A DNA stretch of 64,000 nucleotides from Flavobacterium reichenbachii. Its GTDB lineage: Bacteria > Bacteroidota > Bacteroidia > Flavobacteriales > Flavobacteriaceae. Shown here one piece after another: positions 56,262-64,000 of this stretch. The notes below the pieces were generated by a model, which worked only from the letters and a program-made list of their open reading frames with translations, did not search any database and was not told where the DNA came from. The stretch's first letter is position 1. Each line of letters opens with the position of its first letter. The stretch is from assembly GCF_002217435.1 (NCBI RefSeq), contig NZ_MUHF01000003.1, forward strand, positions 346,310-410,309, written 5' to 3'. The position numbers and the translations under genes were made by a program.

Positions 56262-57413
56262 TTATTTACTTGTGGTTACTTTCTTTTTCTTGTTATTTCT
56301 TCCCCACCAGATTAAGAAACCTGTAATAGGCAGACTTGCGGCAACCAGACTCGCAAAAAAGGCCAGTACTTTGCCTGGAAAACCAAGAATACGGCCTACA
56401 TGCAGATCGTAGTTTATAAAGCGGAATTTTTCACCATTATTTTTGTCTTCATAACGTGTTGTTCTGAGTGGTTTGGCAGTGTAGCGGTCAAAATCTATGG
56501 CTGTATCGTCAAAACGGCTTTGATATCTGATGAAAGTATTATAAACCGCCAGCGAATCGTTTTCTGTTGGAATAAACAAATAGTAACTTTCTGCTTTTGG
56601 ATCGGATTGTTTTATAGAAGCGTAAATCTTATCAATCGAATTGCTTTTTGTGTATTGAGCAGTATCAGAAACTACTTTTTCTTTTTTGAATGTTTTTCCT
56701 CCATTCAACATCCATTGTATTCCTTTATCATAGCAGTCAAACGCCCAGACTAATCCTGTCAGCGCAAGTATCAAAGCAAAAATCATCGTATAATATCCCA
56801 GAATATTATGCAGATCGTAGTTTTTGCGTTTCCATTTTGTCGAGTCTTTCCATCTAAACCAAAAACGCTGTTTGGCAGCTTGTTTGTTTTTAGGCCACCA
56901 AAGTATAAGTCCCGTAATTAAAGAAATTATAAATATGATGGTAGCAGTTCCTGTAATAGGATCTCCAATTTTACTGTTTAAGCATAGCGTTTGATGCAGC
57001 ATTCGGATAAAAACGAAAAATTCGAAATTATATTCTTCCTGTTTTTTGACGGCTCCATTATACGGATCTACATACAGATAAGTAGTTTGATATTGGTTCC
57101 AATACCAAAATGCATCCGGGTTTAATTCTTCAAAAAACCAGACAATTACAGTACGATCGTCTTCATTAATTATTCGACATCCCGAAATAGACTGCTTCGG
57201 ATTTTTATTGGCTTTTTTTGCAATTTCGATTATCTCGCTGAGAGGCAGTTTTTTGTCTTTTACCTGATCGGTAAAATAATAGTTGTGAACCACAGGCCGC
57301 AATTCTTCTTCAAAAACATACAAACAGCCCGTAATACCGAGTATGATTACAATTAAGCCGGAAGACAATCCCAGCCAAAGGTGAATTTTAAGAATGAGTT
57401 TTTTAAATGTCAT
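56262..57413 (-). CDS. PepSY-associated TM helix protein (iron-uptake regulator/reductase-like)
   Basis: 383 residues. FKKLILKIHLWLGLSSGLIVIILGITG at the N-terminus is the family signature, with His in the helix (KIHLW). Further helices lie at about 140-165 (IRMLHQTLC; PITGTATIIFIISLITGLILWWP), 195-220 (NLHNILGYYTMIFALILALTGLVW-like) and near the C-terminus, with large periplasmic PepSY-type loops. Conserved membrane His and Trp suggest heme or ferric-siderophore reduction. It follows the second receptor with a terminator hairpin between them. Confidence 0.87.
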   Translation of the reverse strand: MTFKKLILKIHLWLGLSSGLIVIILGITGCLYVFEEELRPVVHNYYFTDQVKDKKLPLSEIIEIAKKANKNPKQSISGCRIINEDDRTVIVWFFEELNPDAFWYWNQYQTTYLYVDPYNGAVKKQEEYNFEFFVFIRMLHQTLCLNSKIGDPITGTATIIFIISLITGLILWWPKNKQAAKQRFWFRWKDSTKWKRKNYDLHNILGYYTMIFALILALTGLVWAFDCYDKGIQWMLNGGKTFKKEKVVSDTAQYTKSNSIDKIYASIKQSDPKAESYYLFIPTENDSLAVYNTFIRYQSRFDDTAIDFDRYTAKPLRTTRYEDKNNGEKFRFINYDLHVGRILGFPGKVLAFFASLVAASLPITGFLIWWGRNNKKKKVTTSK

Positions 57414-57440
57414 GTAAGAATTCTAAAAAGGTTTATAATT

Positions 57441-57471
57441 AAAAGCGCCTCAATTCATAAAATTGAGGCGT
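57441..57471 (-). terminator. terminator of the second receptor gene (minus strand)
   Basis: CGCCTCAATT (57446-57455) pairs perfectly with AATTGAGGCG (57461-57470); on the minus strand a short TTTT run follows. Because the PepSY gene starts 78 bases after the receptor, this may be partial attenuation within an operon. Confidence 0.6.
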
Positions 57472-57491
57472 CAGTTTAAGTATATTAGGTT

Positions 57492-59813
57492 TTAAAACTT
57501 GATAGTTAAATTAGCCAATATGCTGGTTGGTGCCTGCGATGAACCCCAGAAATCCCAGTATTTTTGATTGGTTAAATTATTAAATTTCAAGCCAACTCTC
57601 CATGTAGGTTTTTCGTAGTATACTGTTGCATTGTATACCGTATACGATGGTATGTAAAAAGTATTATCGGCTGTAAAATAGTTTTTGTCTACATAATTAG
57701 CACCAGCACCAATTCCTAAACCTTTCAATGTATTTTGGAAAGTATAAGTTGCCCAAAAATTCACTACATTTTCTGGAGATGATGTCGCTTTGTTTCCTTC
57801 AATTGCAGGTACAGATGCTTTTACAATTCGATTATCATTGTAAGCATAACCAGAAATAATGCTTAATCCATTAAACGGAGTTGCCATTAATTCAAAATCT
57901 ACACCTTTGCTCACTTGTTTACCATCTTGTACTGTAAATCCATTAGAGTCCAATCTGGTAGCATTATCAATTGTAATGTTGTAGTAACTTACAGATCCGC
58001 TTAATTTTTTGTTGAAAGCTTCTGCTTTAATTCCTCCTTCGTACTGGACAGCATAAATTGGGTCTAAAACTAATGGAGTACCATTTGGCTGTGTAATAGG
58101 CTGCATGTTTTGGAAACCGTTCATATAATTTCCAAAAACAGAAACCTGATCTTTTACCACTTCATATACCAATCCTAATTTTGGAGAAAGAGCCGTTTGG
58201 CTGTAACCTTCTGTAATTCCTACTTTTGCACGTTCAAAATTATCCAGACGTAAACTTAACATAGCAGAAAATCGGTCTGTAAAATTTACAACATCAGAAG
58301 CATACACACTCAAAGTTTTCTGATCAGCAACTGCTGACGTTGTTAATGCAAGTCCCGCATCAACCGCTTTTCTTCTAATAGGGGCAAAAGGAGTTGTTAC
58401 ATCTATGTTGTCAAGTGTAAATGTAGTTCCTCCAGAGAAATTAGAGCTGTAAAGTCTGTAGTTTACACCAGTAAGAAATTTATGTTTGATGCTTCCTGTA
58501 GAAAATTTTCCGTTAATGTTTTCCTGAATGTTGGTGTAGTTATTATAAATTGGCCCCCAAAGACCAACTCTTCTTGCTGTCTGCGTTGGAGAACTCCAAA
58601 TGGCATAACTTTGATAACTGCGTTCTACATCTTCGCCTACAAATGAAAATACGGTTGTAGATCTCCAATTCTCTGAAATTTCGTATTCTGCCTGAGCAAA
58701 AACTTTTGTTGCTGTTGATTTTGCATCGTTATCATCATGAAACATCGATTTTTTATAATCGATTTTTAAATCGTTTGGATTTGTGATTCCAGAATTTACA
58801 GCATATGTGTTGTAAGTACGTCTTGTATTATTTACGTTATAAAGCTCTGCATCAAAGTTAAAAGTAAGTTTTTCAGATGCTTTATAAGTAAGGCTTGGTG
58901 CCAAAAGAAGTGTATTGTTGAAACCGTAATCAAGGAAACTTTTTTCTCTGTTTACAGCAAGATTTACTCTGAATAATACCGTTTTTTCCTTGTTTAAAGG
59001 TGTATTTACATCTGCTGTAAGGCGGTTTAGGTTGAAACTTCCTGTTGTGTATGATATTTCGGCAGCAGTAGTTTCAAAAGGTTTTTTAGTAACCAGGTTA
59101 ACAACACCTCCAAAAGAAGAAATAGACGAACCAAATAAAGTTCCAGAAGGACCTTTCATGATTTCGATACGTTCTACGTTTCCAAGATCCACCGAAGAAC
59201 GTCCGGAAACTGTTTCCATTCCGTTTCTCGCATTAACTCCTGTAGAAAAACCTCTAAAAATTAAACCGATACCTCCAGAAGGAAAGCTGATAGAAACTAC
59301 ACCAGGCGAGTTTTGGACAGCGCTTCTAATGTCTACAGCCACTTGTTCTACTAAAAGCTCTTTCTGAATAACACTGTAAACCTGCGGGTTTTCAAGATTC
59401 GTTAAAGGCATTCTGGCAACGTAATCTGTTTTTTTAGATAAGATGCTTTTTTTGCTGTTTACCACAACTTCTTTTAATTCTTTATTAGAAACTTTTAGTT
59501 GCAAATTAATAGCTGCGGTTTCATTTTCTGTAACAATCACTTCACTTTCTGAAGTTTCGTAACCTGTTAAAGAAACTTGTAATGTATACGTATTTGGTTT
59601 AACTCTGTTGAATTCAAAGTTTCCGTTTTCATCAGAAACGGCCCAGTATTTTGAGTCTTTTAAGATAACATTGACTCCGGCTGCCTGTTCACCATCTGAA
59701 GTGGTGATGGTTCCTTTAATTTTTCCATTTTGTTGTGCAGATAAGGCTAAGAACGAAAAGACAAAACTAATTGTCAATAGAAAACGTGACGTTTTCGGCT
59801 TAAGATATTTCAT
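57492..59813 (-). CDS. TonB-dependent receptor with N-terminal carboxypeptidase-like domain (siderophore type)
   Basis: 773 residues. Signal peptide ending LALSA-Q, CarboxypepD-reg-like beta sandwich (GKIKGTITTSDGEQAAGVNVILK, NGNFEFNRVKPNTYTLQVSLTGYE, about 28-110), plug domain (DIRSAVQNSPGVV, GIGLIFRGFSTGVNARNG, VERIEIMKGPSGTLFGSS, GGVVNLVTKKP) and a barrel ending ILANLTIKF. It should import ferric siderophores with TonB energy. A strong promoter and copy A of the shared operator motif lie upstream; the PepSY gene follows. Confidence 0.93.
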   Translation of the reverse strand: MKYLKPKTSRFLLTISFVFSFLALSAQQNGKIKGTITTSDGEQAAGVNVILKDSKYWAVSDENGNFEFNRVKPNTYTLQVSLTGYETSESEVIVTENETAAINLQLKVSNKELKEVVVNSKKSILSKKTDYVARMPLTNLENPQVYSVIQKELLVEQVAVDIRSAVQNSPGVVSISFPSGGIGLIFRGFSTGVNARNGMETVSGRSSVDLGNVERIEIMKGPSGTLFGSSISSFGGVVNLVTKKPFETTAAEISYTTGSFNLNRLTADVNTPLNKEKTVLFRVNLAVNREKSFLDYGFNNTLLLAPSLTYKASEKLTFNFDAELYNVNNTRRTYNTYAVNSGITNPNDLKIDYKKSMFHDDNDAKSTATKVFAQAEYEISENWRSTTVFSFVGEDVERSYQSYAIWSSPTQTARRVGLWGPIYNNYTNIQENINGKFSTGSIKHKFLTGVNYRLYSSNFSGGTTFTLDNIDVTTPFAPIRRKAVDAGLALTTSAVADQKTLSVYASDVVNFTDRFSAMLSLRLDNFERAKVGITEGYSQTALSPKLGLVYEVVKDQVSVFGNYMNGFQNMQPITQPNGTPLVLDPIYAVQYEGGIKAEAFNKKLSGSVSYYNITIDNATRLDSNGFTVQDGKQVSKGVDFELMATPFNGLSIISGYAYNDNRIVKASVPAIEGNKATSSPENVVNFWATYTFQNTLKGLGIGAGANYVDKNYFTADNTFYIPSYTVYNATVYYEKPTWRVGLKFNNLTNQKYWDFWGSSQAPTSILANLTIKF

Positions 59814-59840
59814 TGGTTTTAGATTGGTTTGTAATCAATA

Positions 59841-59860
59841 TTTATTTAGAATAAATAAAA
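59841..59860. promoter_or_regulatory. candidate iron-responsive operator (copy A)
   Basis: TTTATTTAGAATAAATAAAA, a near-palindrome (TTTATTT / AAATAAA), at the predicted transcription start of the receptor gene, 28-47 bases upstream of the ATG. The overlap with the start site suits a repressor site. Confidence 0.58.
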
Positions 59861-59866
59861 ACAGCG

Positions 59867-59896
59867 CAAATGTATAAATTATTGTTTTTTTAACAA
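59867..59896 (-). promoter_or_regulatory. promoter of the second receptor gene
   Basis: On the minus strand TTG (59894-59896), 19 bases, TACATTTG (59867-59874): full -33/-7 consensus 54 bases upstream of the ATG. Confidence 0.68.
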
Positions 59897-60035
59897 ATAA
59901 TATTTTAATTCATTTGACTTTAATGGAGGTATGATTCAATAAGAAAGAAAAGTCTTTTATTTTTTGCATAATACAACAGAAAAATTGTATGAATTTATTA
60001 CGTTTAAAACAGACCATAATTCGCTTTAAAAGCTT

Positions 60036-60043
60036 TATTTTTG
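60036..60043 (+). promoter_or_regulatory. candidate -7 box of the MFS gene
   Basis: TATTTTTG, a full TAnnTTTG match, 19 bases upstream of the ATG. No -33 TTG at good spacing. Confidence 0.4.
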
Positions 60044-60062
60044 CAATCTGAAAAATAATTTC

Positions 60063-61223
60063 ATGATTTTACCATTCTTTAAAAAAATTCAAAACACGCC
60101 AAAAGGATATCGAATAGCCAATACCGTCTTTTTTTTCCTTTCTGGTTTTGGATATTCTTCGTGGGTTTCTCGAATTCCGCATATACAAGCACAATTGCAA
60201 TTGTCTGAAGCTCAATTTGGAGCTGTTTTATTTGCATTTCCGATTGGGTTAATGCTGACAATGCCTTTTACAGGAAAACTTTTAAATAAATACAGCAGCC
60301 GATATATTATGTTATTGGGAGCCATAATGTTTAATATTGTACTCTCTTTACCGGGTTTAGTTGCCTTTGTTTGGCAGCTGGTTATAGTTCTTTTAATCTT
60401 TGGAGCTTCTCGTAATATTTTCAATTTATCAATCAATGCACAATCGCTTGAAGTGCAGAAGTTGTATACAAAATCGATTATTACACGTTTTCATGCCGTT
60501 TGGAGCATTGCTGTTTTCTCGGGAGCAGGTTTAGGGTATGTCATGGTAACACAGAAAATTGCGCCATCACATCATTTACTGGGAGTAAGTGTTTTTATGC
60601 TCGCACTGACGGCTTGTTTTTATCCAATAAGTATTCATAACGAACCCGTACCTATTAAAAAGAAATTTTTCTCGATGCCGGAAAAAAATCTGGTAAAATT
60701 TGCCCTGATTTGTTTTGTATCAATGGCCTGCGAAAATACAATGTACGACTGGAGCGGAATTTATTTTGAAAACATACTAAAAGCTTCTCCAAAAATGACC
60801 AGTGCCGCTTTTGTATTTTTTGCCACAGCAGTGACTTTAGGACGTTTGTTTGGCGATCATGGAGTAATGAAATTTGGAACTAAAAAAATCCTTCTTTACA
60901 GCGGGATTTTAATCACATTAGGTTTCGCTGTTTGTTTTATTCTGCCGTATGCTTATCCAACAATTTTTGGTTATGTTTTAATCGGATTTGGAGTTTCCTG
61001 TGTGGTTCCGTTAGTATTTAGCATTGCCGGAAGATCATCAAATTTAAGCAGTGGTTCAGCCTTAACTTCTATATCGACAATTGGTTATCTCGGATTTTTA
61101 CTAGTGCCGCCAATGGTTGGTTTTATCTCGGAATACTTAAGTATGAAATGGGCGTTTTTAGTAATGGCATTTTTAGGTTTACTAATGATTTTTATGGTGA
61201 ATAAGATCGGGGAGAATGAATGA
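60063..61223 (+). CDS. MFS transporter
   Basis: 386 residues with about 12 membrane segments. Starts with FLSGFGYSSWVSRIPHIQAQLQLSEAQFG (residues 24-52) and has the loop GKLLNKYSSRYIMLLG, a form of the MFS motif A after helix 2; the second half repeats it at LFGDHGVMKFGTKKILLYSG. It resembles YbjJ/FucP-like permeases or efflux proteins. Substrate unknown. It is divergent from the iron locus, but nothing in the gene itself points to siderophores. Confidence 0.85.
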   Translation: MILPFFKKIQNTPKGYRIANTVFFFLSGFGYSSWVSRIPHIQAQLQLSEAQFGAVLFAFPIGLMLTMPFTGKLLNKYSSRYIMLLGAIMFNIVLSLPGLVAFVWQLVIVLLIFGASRNIFNLSINAQSLEVQKLYTKSIITRFHAVWSIAVFSGAGLGYVMVTQKIAPSHHLLGVSVFMLALTACFYPISIHNEPVPIKKKFFSMPEKNLVKFALICFVSMACENTMYDWSGIYFENILKASPKMTSAAFVFFATAVTLGRLFGDHGVMKFGTKKILLYSGILITLGFAVCFILPYAYPTIFGYVLIGFGVSCVVPLVFSIAGRSSNLSSGSALTSISTIGYLGFLLVPPMVGFISEYLSMKWAFLVMAFLGLLMIFMVNKIGENE

Positions 61224-61239
61224 TTCTTTTTTTAAGGTT

Positions 61240-61263
61240 CTGAGGGACTGAGATGCTGAGGTT
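61240..61263. repeat. 8-bp tandem microrepeat CTGAGGGA/CTGAGATG/CTGAGGTT
   Basis: Three adjacent 8-base units, with GGTGCTGAGGTTTTT recurring at about 61325. Low complexity, between the MFS gene and the next minus-strand gene. Confidence 0.5.
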
Positions 61264-61348
61264 TAAGGCTTTTATGCGGAAATATTGTTTTGGCAAAAAT
61301 ATTAAGTCACAAAGTTTTTTTTAAAGGTGCTGAGGTTTTTAGGAAGCA

Positions 61349-61900
61349 TTATATTTTAGATTTTCTATTTATAATTGTTTTTACAAGCAAAAACAACAAT
61401 ACAATCACAAGCAAAACGATGCTCAATATTGACAATAGATAATAAATTACTATTGATTTGAAAAAATAATCATCGTCATTTTGATTCTGAATTACAAGAC
61501 GAGCTTTAGTTGACTCTGAATCATATATTAAAACAGTATATAAACCTTTTTTTGGAACCGTCAGCGTATTCAGATATTCATATTTTTTGCCGTCTAAAAT
61601 TGTAGTTTGAGAACTCCTAATCCATCGATGTTCAGTTTTTCTTGATATAGAAATCTTTAGAGTGTCTGGTAATTTGTTTTCATCTGCTTTAATAGTAAAA
61701 CTCTTTTTAGGGTCTCCTTCTGCACTTAAGCTGTAAATCTTATAATATTCCTTTTCAAGCGCTATTTTCGAATTAGGACCAGCAAGTTCGATATAACTTT
61801 TTTGAGATTTTAAACTTGTGATATAAAATAAAAGGGCAGTGGTTATAAACATTACAATTGGAAAACCTAATGCAATTGTATTTTTTACTTTTTTGGTCAT
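61349..61900 (-). CDS. hypothetical membrane protein with two terminal helices
   Basis: 183 residues. N-terminal helix (IALGFPIVMFITTALLFYIT), a periplasmic beta-rich domain of about 110 residues (KSFTIKADENKLPDTLKISIS, KYEYLNTLTVPKKGLYTVLIYDSE) and a C-terminal helix (IYYLLSILSIVLLVIVLLFLL). Not recognised. Last of four small minus-strand genes that may form a transcription unit. Confidence 0.7.
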   Translation of the reverse strand: MTKKVKNTIALGFPIVMFITTALLFYITSLKSQKSYIELAGPNSKIALEKEYYKIYSLSAEGDPKKSFTIKADENKLPDTLKISISRKTEHRWIRSSQTTILDGKKYEYLNTLTVPKKGLYTVLIYDSESTKARLVIQNQNDDDYFFKSIVIYYLLSILSIVLLVIVLLFLLVKTIINRKSKI

Positions 61901-61929
61901 TTATAAACTTTGATAATTAAATTAGATTC

Positions 61930-62547
61930 TTAATTTTTGATTTTGATTTTTTCTAATTTTTTGGATTTATAAAAATTACCTTTTTCAAAGCATTTTAAGT
62001 TTGTATTAATTACAATTTCAAATGATTTATTTTTTTGATTTCCAATATAGATTATTGGAGAATTTTTATCATTTTCATTTTTTTTGTAACCGACTAAAAG
62101 AAACTTGTTTTCATTGACCCAAAGTATATCATCAAAATTTTTGGAGTATTCATTATAAGCAATTCTTTCCCAGAATTTGTCATTTATTCTACACAAATAC
62201 ACGGCTTGACCCACATCGTTATTAGAATAGTATTCTCCATTTTTCTTTTCAAGATTGAGTTGATAGCTGTAAATATCAATAAAGTTGTTTTTGCTTTCAG
62301 AATAAGAAATTATTGGATCATAAACCGTTTGAAATTTTTTTAGATTTTTAAAATTTTCTCCCAATCCATTTTCAAAATCAGCAATGCTGTCTACTTTTAT
62401 AAAATCATTCCAATCAAAATTTTCAAACGAAGCTGTCCATTCGGGAATATTTTTATTTATGATATTTTTTAAATCCTTAACCTCTAAATTTTGTGATTGT
62501 CCCACATTAAATGGCAAAAAGAATAAACCAATAATTAATTTTTTCAT
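61930..62547 (-). CDS. hypothetical secreted protein
   Basis: 205 residues. Signal peptide (MKKLIIGLFFLPFNVGQS-Q), then a mixed domain with WTASFENFDWNDFIKVD, IISYSESKNNFIDIYSY and QAVYLCRINDKFWERI. No conserved motif recognised. Spaced 25 bases from the preceding membrane gene and 29 from the next, in line with a small operon. Confidence 0.65.
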   Translation of the reverse strand: MKKLIIGLFFLPFNVGQSQNLEVKDLKNIINKNIPEWTASFENFDWNDFIKVDSIADFENGLGENFKNLKKFQTVYDPIISYSESKNNFIDIYSYQLNLEKKNGEYYSNNDVGQAVYLCRINDKFWERIAYNEYSKNFDDILWVNENKFLLVGYKKNENDKNSPIIYIGNQKNKSFEIVINTNLKCFEKGNFYKSKKLEKIKIKN

Positions 62548-62572
62548 TTTGATAGAATTATGATTGCTACTT

Positions 62573-63019
62573 TCATTTATCTCTAACTATCGTTTCAGTA
62601 TGATATTCAAAAAAATAACTAAAAATTATCAAAATAGGTAAACTCATCCATGCTGTAAAAACCAATTCAATTCCATTTTGTCCGTCCGAAACATAACATA
62701 AAGTATTTGCTGTTGTAGAAAACACACTAAGAGCAGTTTGTATAAATAGATATTCGAAAAAATTAAAGAAAATCAAATAGGTTTTTAATTTATCATGGGT
62801 TTCTGTTTCTTTTTTCTTTAGTTTTTTGAAATACAAAATTGGCAAAGCAATCATTCCGATCCAAGAAAAGACCCAAAATGATTTCCATATATTGGTGCAT
62901 TCCATTCCTAATTTATCCAAAAACAGTTGTGTGCCTACTAGCAAAATAGCTGTAAAGCCGGGAATAAATAAACCAATGACACAAAAAATCATCGTCGCTT
63001 TTATGTAGTTGTATTTCAA
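62573..63019 (-). CDS. hypothetical four-helix membrane protein
   Basis: 148 residues, four hydrophobic segments (ATMIFCVIGLFIPGFTAILLVG, FWVFSWIGMIALPILYF, YLIFFNFFEYLFIQTALSV, VFTAWMSLPILIIFSYFF). No catalytic motif seen. Between the lipoprotein and the secreted gene of the same minus-strand group. Confidence 0.62.
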   Translation of the reverse strand: MKYNYIKATMIFCVIGLFIPGFTAILLVGTQLFLDKLGMECTNIWKSFWVFSWIGMIALPILYFKKLKKKETETHDKLKTYLIFFNFFEYLFIQTALSVFSTTANTLCYVSDGQNGIELVFTAWMSLPILIIFSYFFEYHTETIVRDK

Positions 63020-63074
63020 GGTATCCTGACTTTTAATGAGGTTTGAAGTTTTATTTTTTATGTATGAAAATCAT

Positions 63075-63551
63075 TTATTTCTTTGTCATAATAAACCTTT
63101 CCGTAGTTAGTTTTCCGTCTAATTTTCCAGAAATTTCTGCGGTCAAAGTATTATTTGCTCCTTTTGTATACGTAATTTTTTGAGGATAATCGTGTTTAGC
63201 ATTTTCAAAAATTAGTTGTTTTTCAGATGCTGCAGTCGAAGGAAAGAAAACAGGTTTCTCGTCATTTTGTCCTTTTACGGTTGCTTTATACGTCAGGGTT
63301 TCTCCCAATTGAGCCAGGACAATAGTTTCAAAATGCAAAGTATCTTTTCCTTTTATAAAATAAGAAGCAGCGCTAAAAGTACTGTCGTTTAATTTTTGCC
63401 AATTTTCAGACAAAATACCATCTGGAGAAGTATTTTCCCAGTTTCCAATTAACCAGTCTGCTTTTTTGATTTTGTCTTTCTCAACGGTTTCTTTTTTCTG
63501 GCAGGAAACGAAAGTAATAACAAGCGCTAAAAGAGTAATTTTCTGAAACAT
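63075..63551 (-). CDS. DUF6265-like lipoprotein
   Basis: 158 residues. Lipobox VITFVSC (Cys17), Lys/Glu linker, then a lipocalin-like beta barrel: ADWLIGNWENTSPDGILSENW, YKATVKGQNDEKPVFFPS, LIFENAKHDYPQKITYT and LTTERFIMTKK. WLIGNWE...E.W and ENAKHDYPQKI are the marks of DUF6265 proteins; function unknown. Outer membrane or periplasm. First of the terminal minus-strand group. Confidence 0.78.
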   Translation of the reverse strand: MFQKITLLALVITFVSCQKKETVEKDKIKKADWLIGNWENTSPDGILSENWQKLNDSTFSAASYFIKGKDTLHFETIVLAQLGETLTYKATVKGQNDEKPVFFPSTAASEKQLIFENAKHDYPQKITYTKGANNTLTAEISGKLDGKLTTERFIMTKK

Positions 63552-63745
63552 ATTTATGAGTTTTGATATTAAATAGAAGTACTAAAGTATGAAAAAAAAG
63601 TTTACCGCGAATTGCACTAATTTTCACGAATTGCTTTTTGAAAAACTGCAAATGTTCTAGCCAAAGATTAAAGGGATTAAAATGATTTTTTTCACGCAGA
63701 TTTAATTTAACCCGTCAGTTGTAATTAGCAAAAAAAAGTTAATTT

Positions 63746-63879
63746 AACACATAGAAACATAGATTTTAAAATATTTAGAAAAGATAATTTTAAAAAATCT
63801 AGATTTTCACACATAGCTCTATTTGTTAATGCAAATAAAGCGCCTTTATAAATTTACAAAATCTATATTTCTATGTTTT
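63746..63879. repeat. dispersed repeat, ACAYAGAAACATAG family (copy 2, with terminal inverted repeats)
   Basis: Starts AACACATAGAAACATAGATTT (63746 on) and ends AAAATCTATATTTCTATG (63858 on), which is its imperfect inverse complement, enclosing CACACATAGCTCTATTTGTTA and CTTTATAAATTTA as in copy 1. About 134 bp, MITE-like in shape, no ORF. Confidence 0.65.
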
Positions 63880-63979
63880 GAATATATTACATCAAAGGAG
63901 TTTAATTTTATAAATATCCGAGAAAAATAATTAGGGAAAATTATTGTAATTCGTGGCAAAGAACACAGCGATAAAAAAT

Positions 63980-64000
63980 CATTTAACACATAGAAACATA
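63980..64000. repeat. dispersed repeat, ACAYAGAAACATAG family (copy 3, cut by window end)
   Basis: ATTTAACACATAGAAACATA, identical over 20 bases to the left end of copy 2; the rest lies outside the window. Confidence 0.6.

Larger units (their letters stand above)
63552..64000. other. gene-free tail of dispersed repeat DNA
   Basis: No coding frame of note. It holds, in order, AATTGCACTAATTTTCACGAATTG (imperfect AATT/CACGAATT repeat, 63610-63634), an AAGATTAAAGGGATTAAAATG stretch, a degenerate CCCGTCAG hairpin half, a full copy of the ACATAGAAACATAG repeat (63746-63879), AATTCGTGGCAAAGAACAC and the start of another ACATAGAAACATA copy at the window end. Confidence 0.6.

Overview
The window is about 64 kb of a low-GC chromosome from a Bacteroidota bacterium, almost certainly a Flavobacterium or a close relative. 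Grounds: the SecD and SecF proteins are fused in one chain, there is a type B type IX secretion (T9SS) sorting domain next to a PorP/SprF protein, promoter-like TAnnTTTG/TTG boxes occur upstream of many genes, purine-rich Shine-Dalgarno sites are absent, and the housekeeping proteins (GyrB, Mdh, Lgt, FolE) read as flavobacterial. No rRNA, tRNA, CRISPR array, prophage or transposase gene was seen.

Layout. (1) 1-7424: the end of a surface polysaccharide (O-antigen type) locus with a truncated FdtB-like sugar aminotransferase, a Wzx flippase, a GT-C-like membrane protein, one GT4 and three GT2 glycosyltransferases and an FdtA-like ketoisomerase, on alternating strands. (2) 7424-16000: ftsE, joined by a stop/start overlap to two of the glycosyltransferases, then a large TPR protein, phzF, an outer-membrane TonB-receptor-like protein, a GreA/GreB C-domain protein and a WG-repeat secreted protein. 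(3) 16209-27070: two adjacent asparagine synthase genes, the second with a ruined glutaminase site, then gyrB, mdh, secDF and a PagL-like lipid A deacylase. (4) 27127-32499, minus strand: lgt, yidD, cysS, a four-helix-bundle protein, folE and a class I aminotransferase. (5) 32622-40403: an aspartyl protease/PDZ protein, then a T9SS cargo - PorP/SprF - OmpA operon and a small lipoprotein. (6) 40484-43742: a DUF1573 protein and valS. (7) 43922-50551: a tandemly duplicated two-gene cassette (lipoprotein plus large secreted helical protein) of unknown function, the best candidate for an undescribed system. (8) 50613-61223: an APC permease, a HIT protein and an iron/siderophore uptake locus (two TonB-dependent receptors, a DUF4198 protein, a PepSY membrane protein), then an MFS transporter. 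(9) 61349-64000: four small unknown or lipoprotein genes and a gene-free tail of dispersed repeats.

Regulatory and repeat layer. Most transcription units end in clear hairpin terminators. Three genes of the iron locus carry a nearly identical 20-bp AT-rich motif around their promoters, a plausible iron-responsive operator. Repeats built on TTTAATCGTTTAA lie directly upstream of cysS and valS, on both sides of the four-helix-bundle gene and between gyrB and mdh. A second dispersed repeat family (ACATAGAAACATAG...) occurs near 52.1 kb, 63.8 kb and at the window end. All functions are inferred by reading the sequence; no database search was run.
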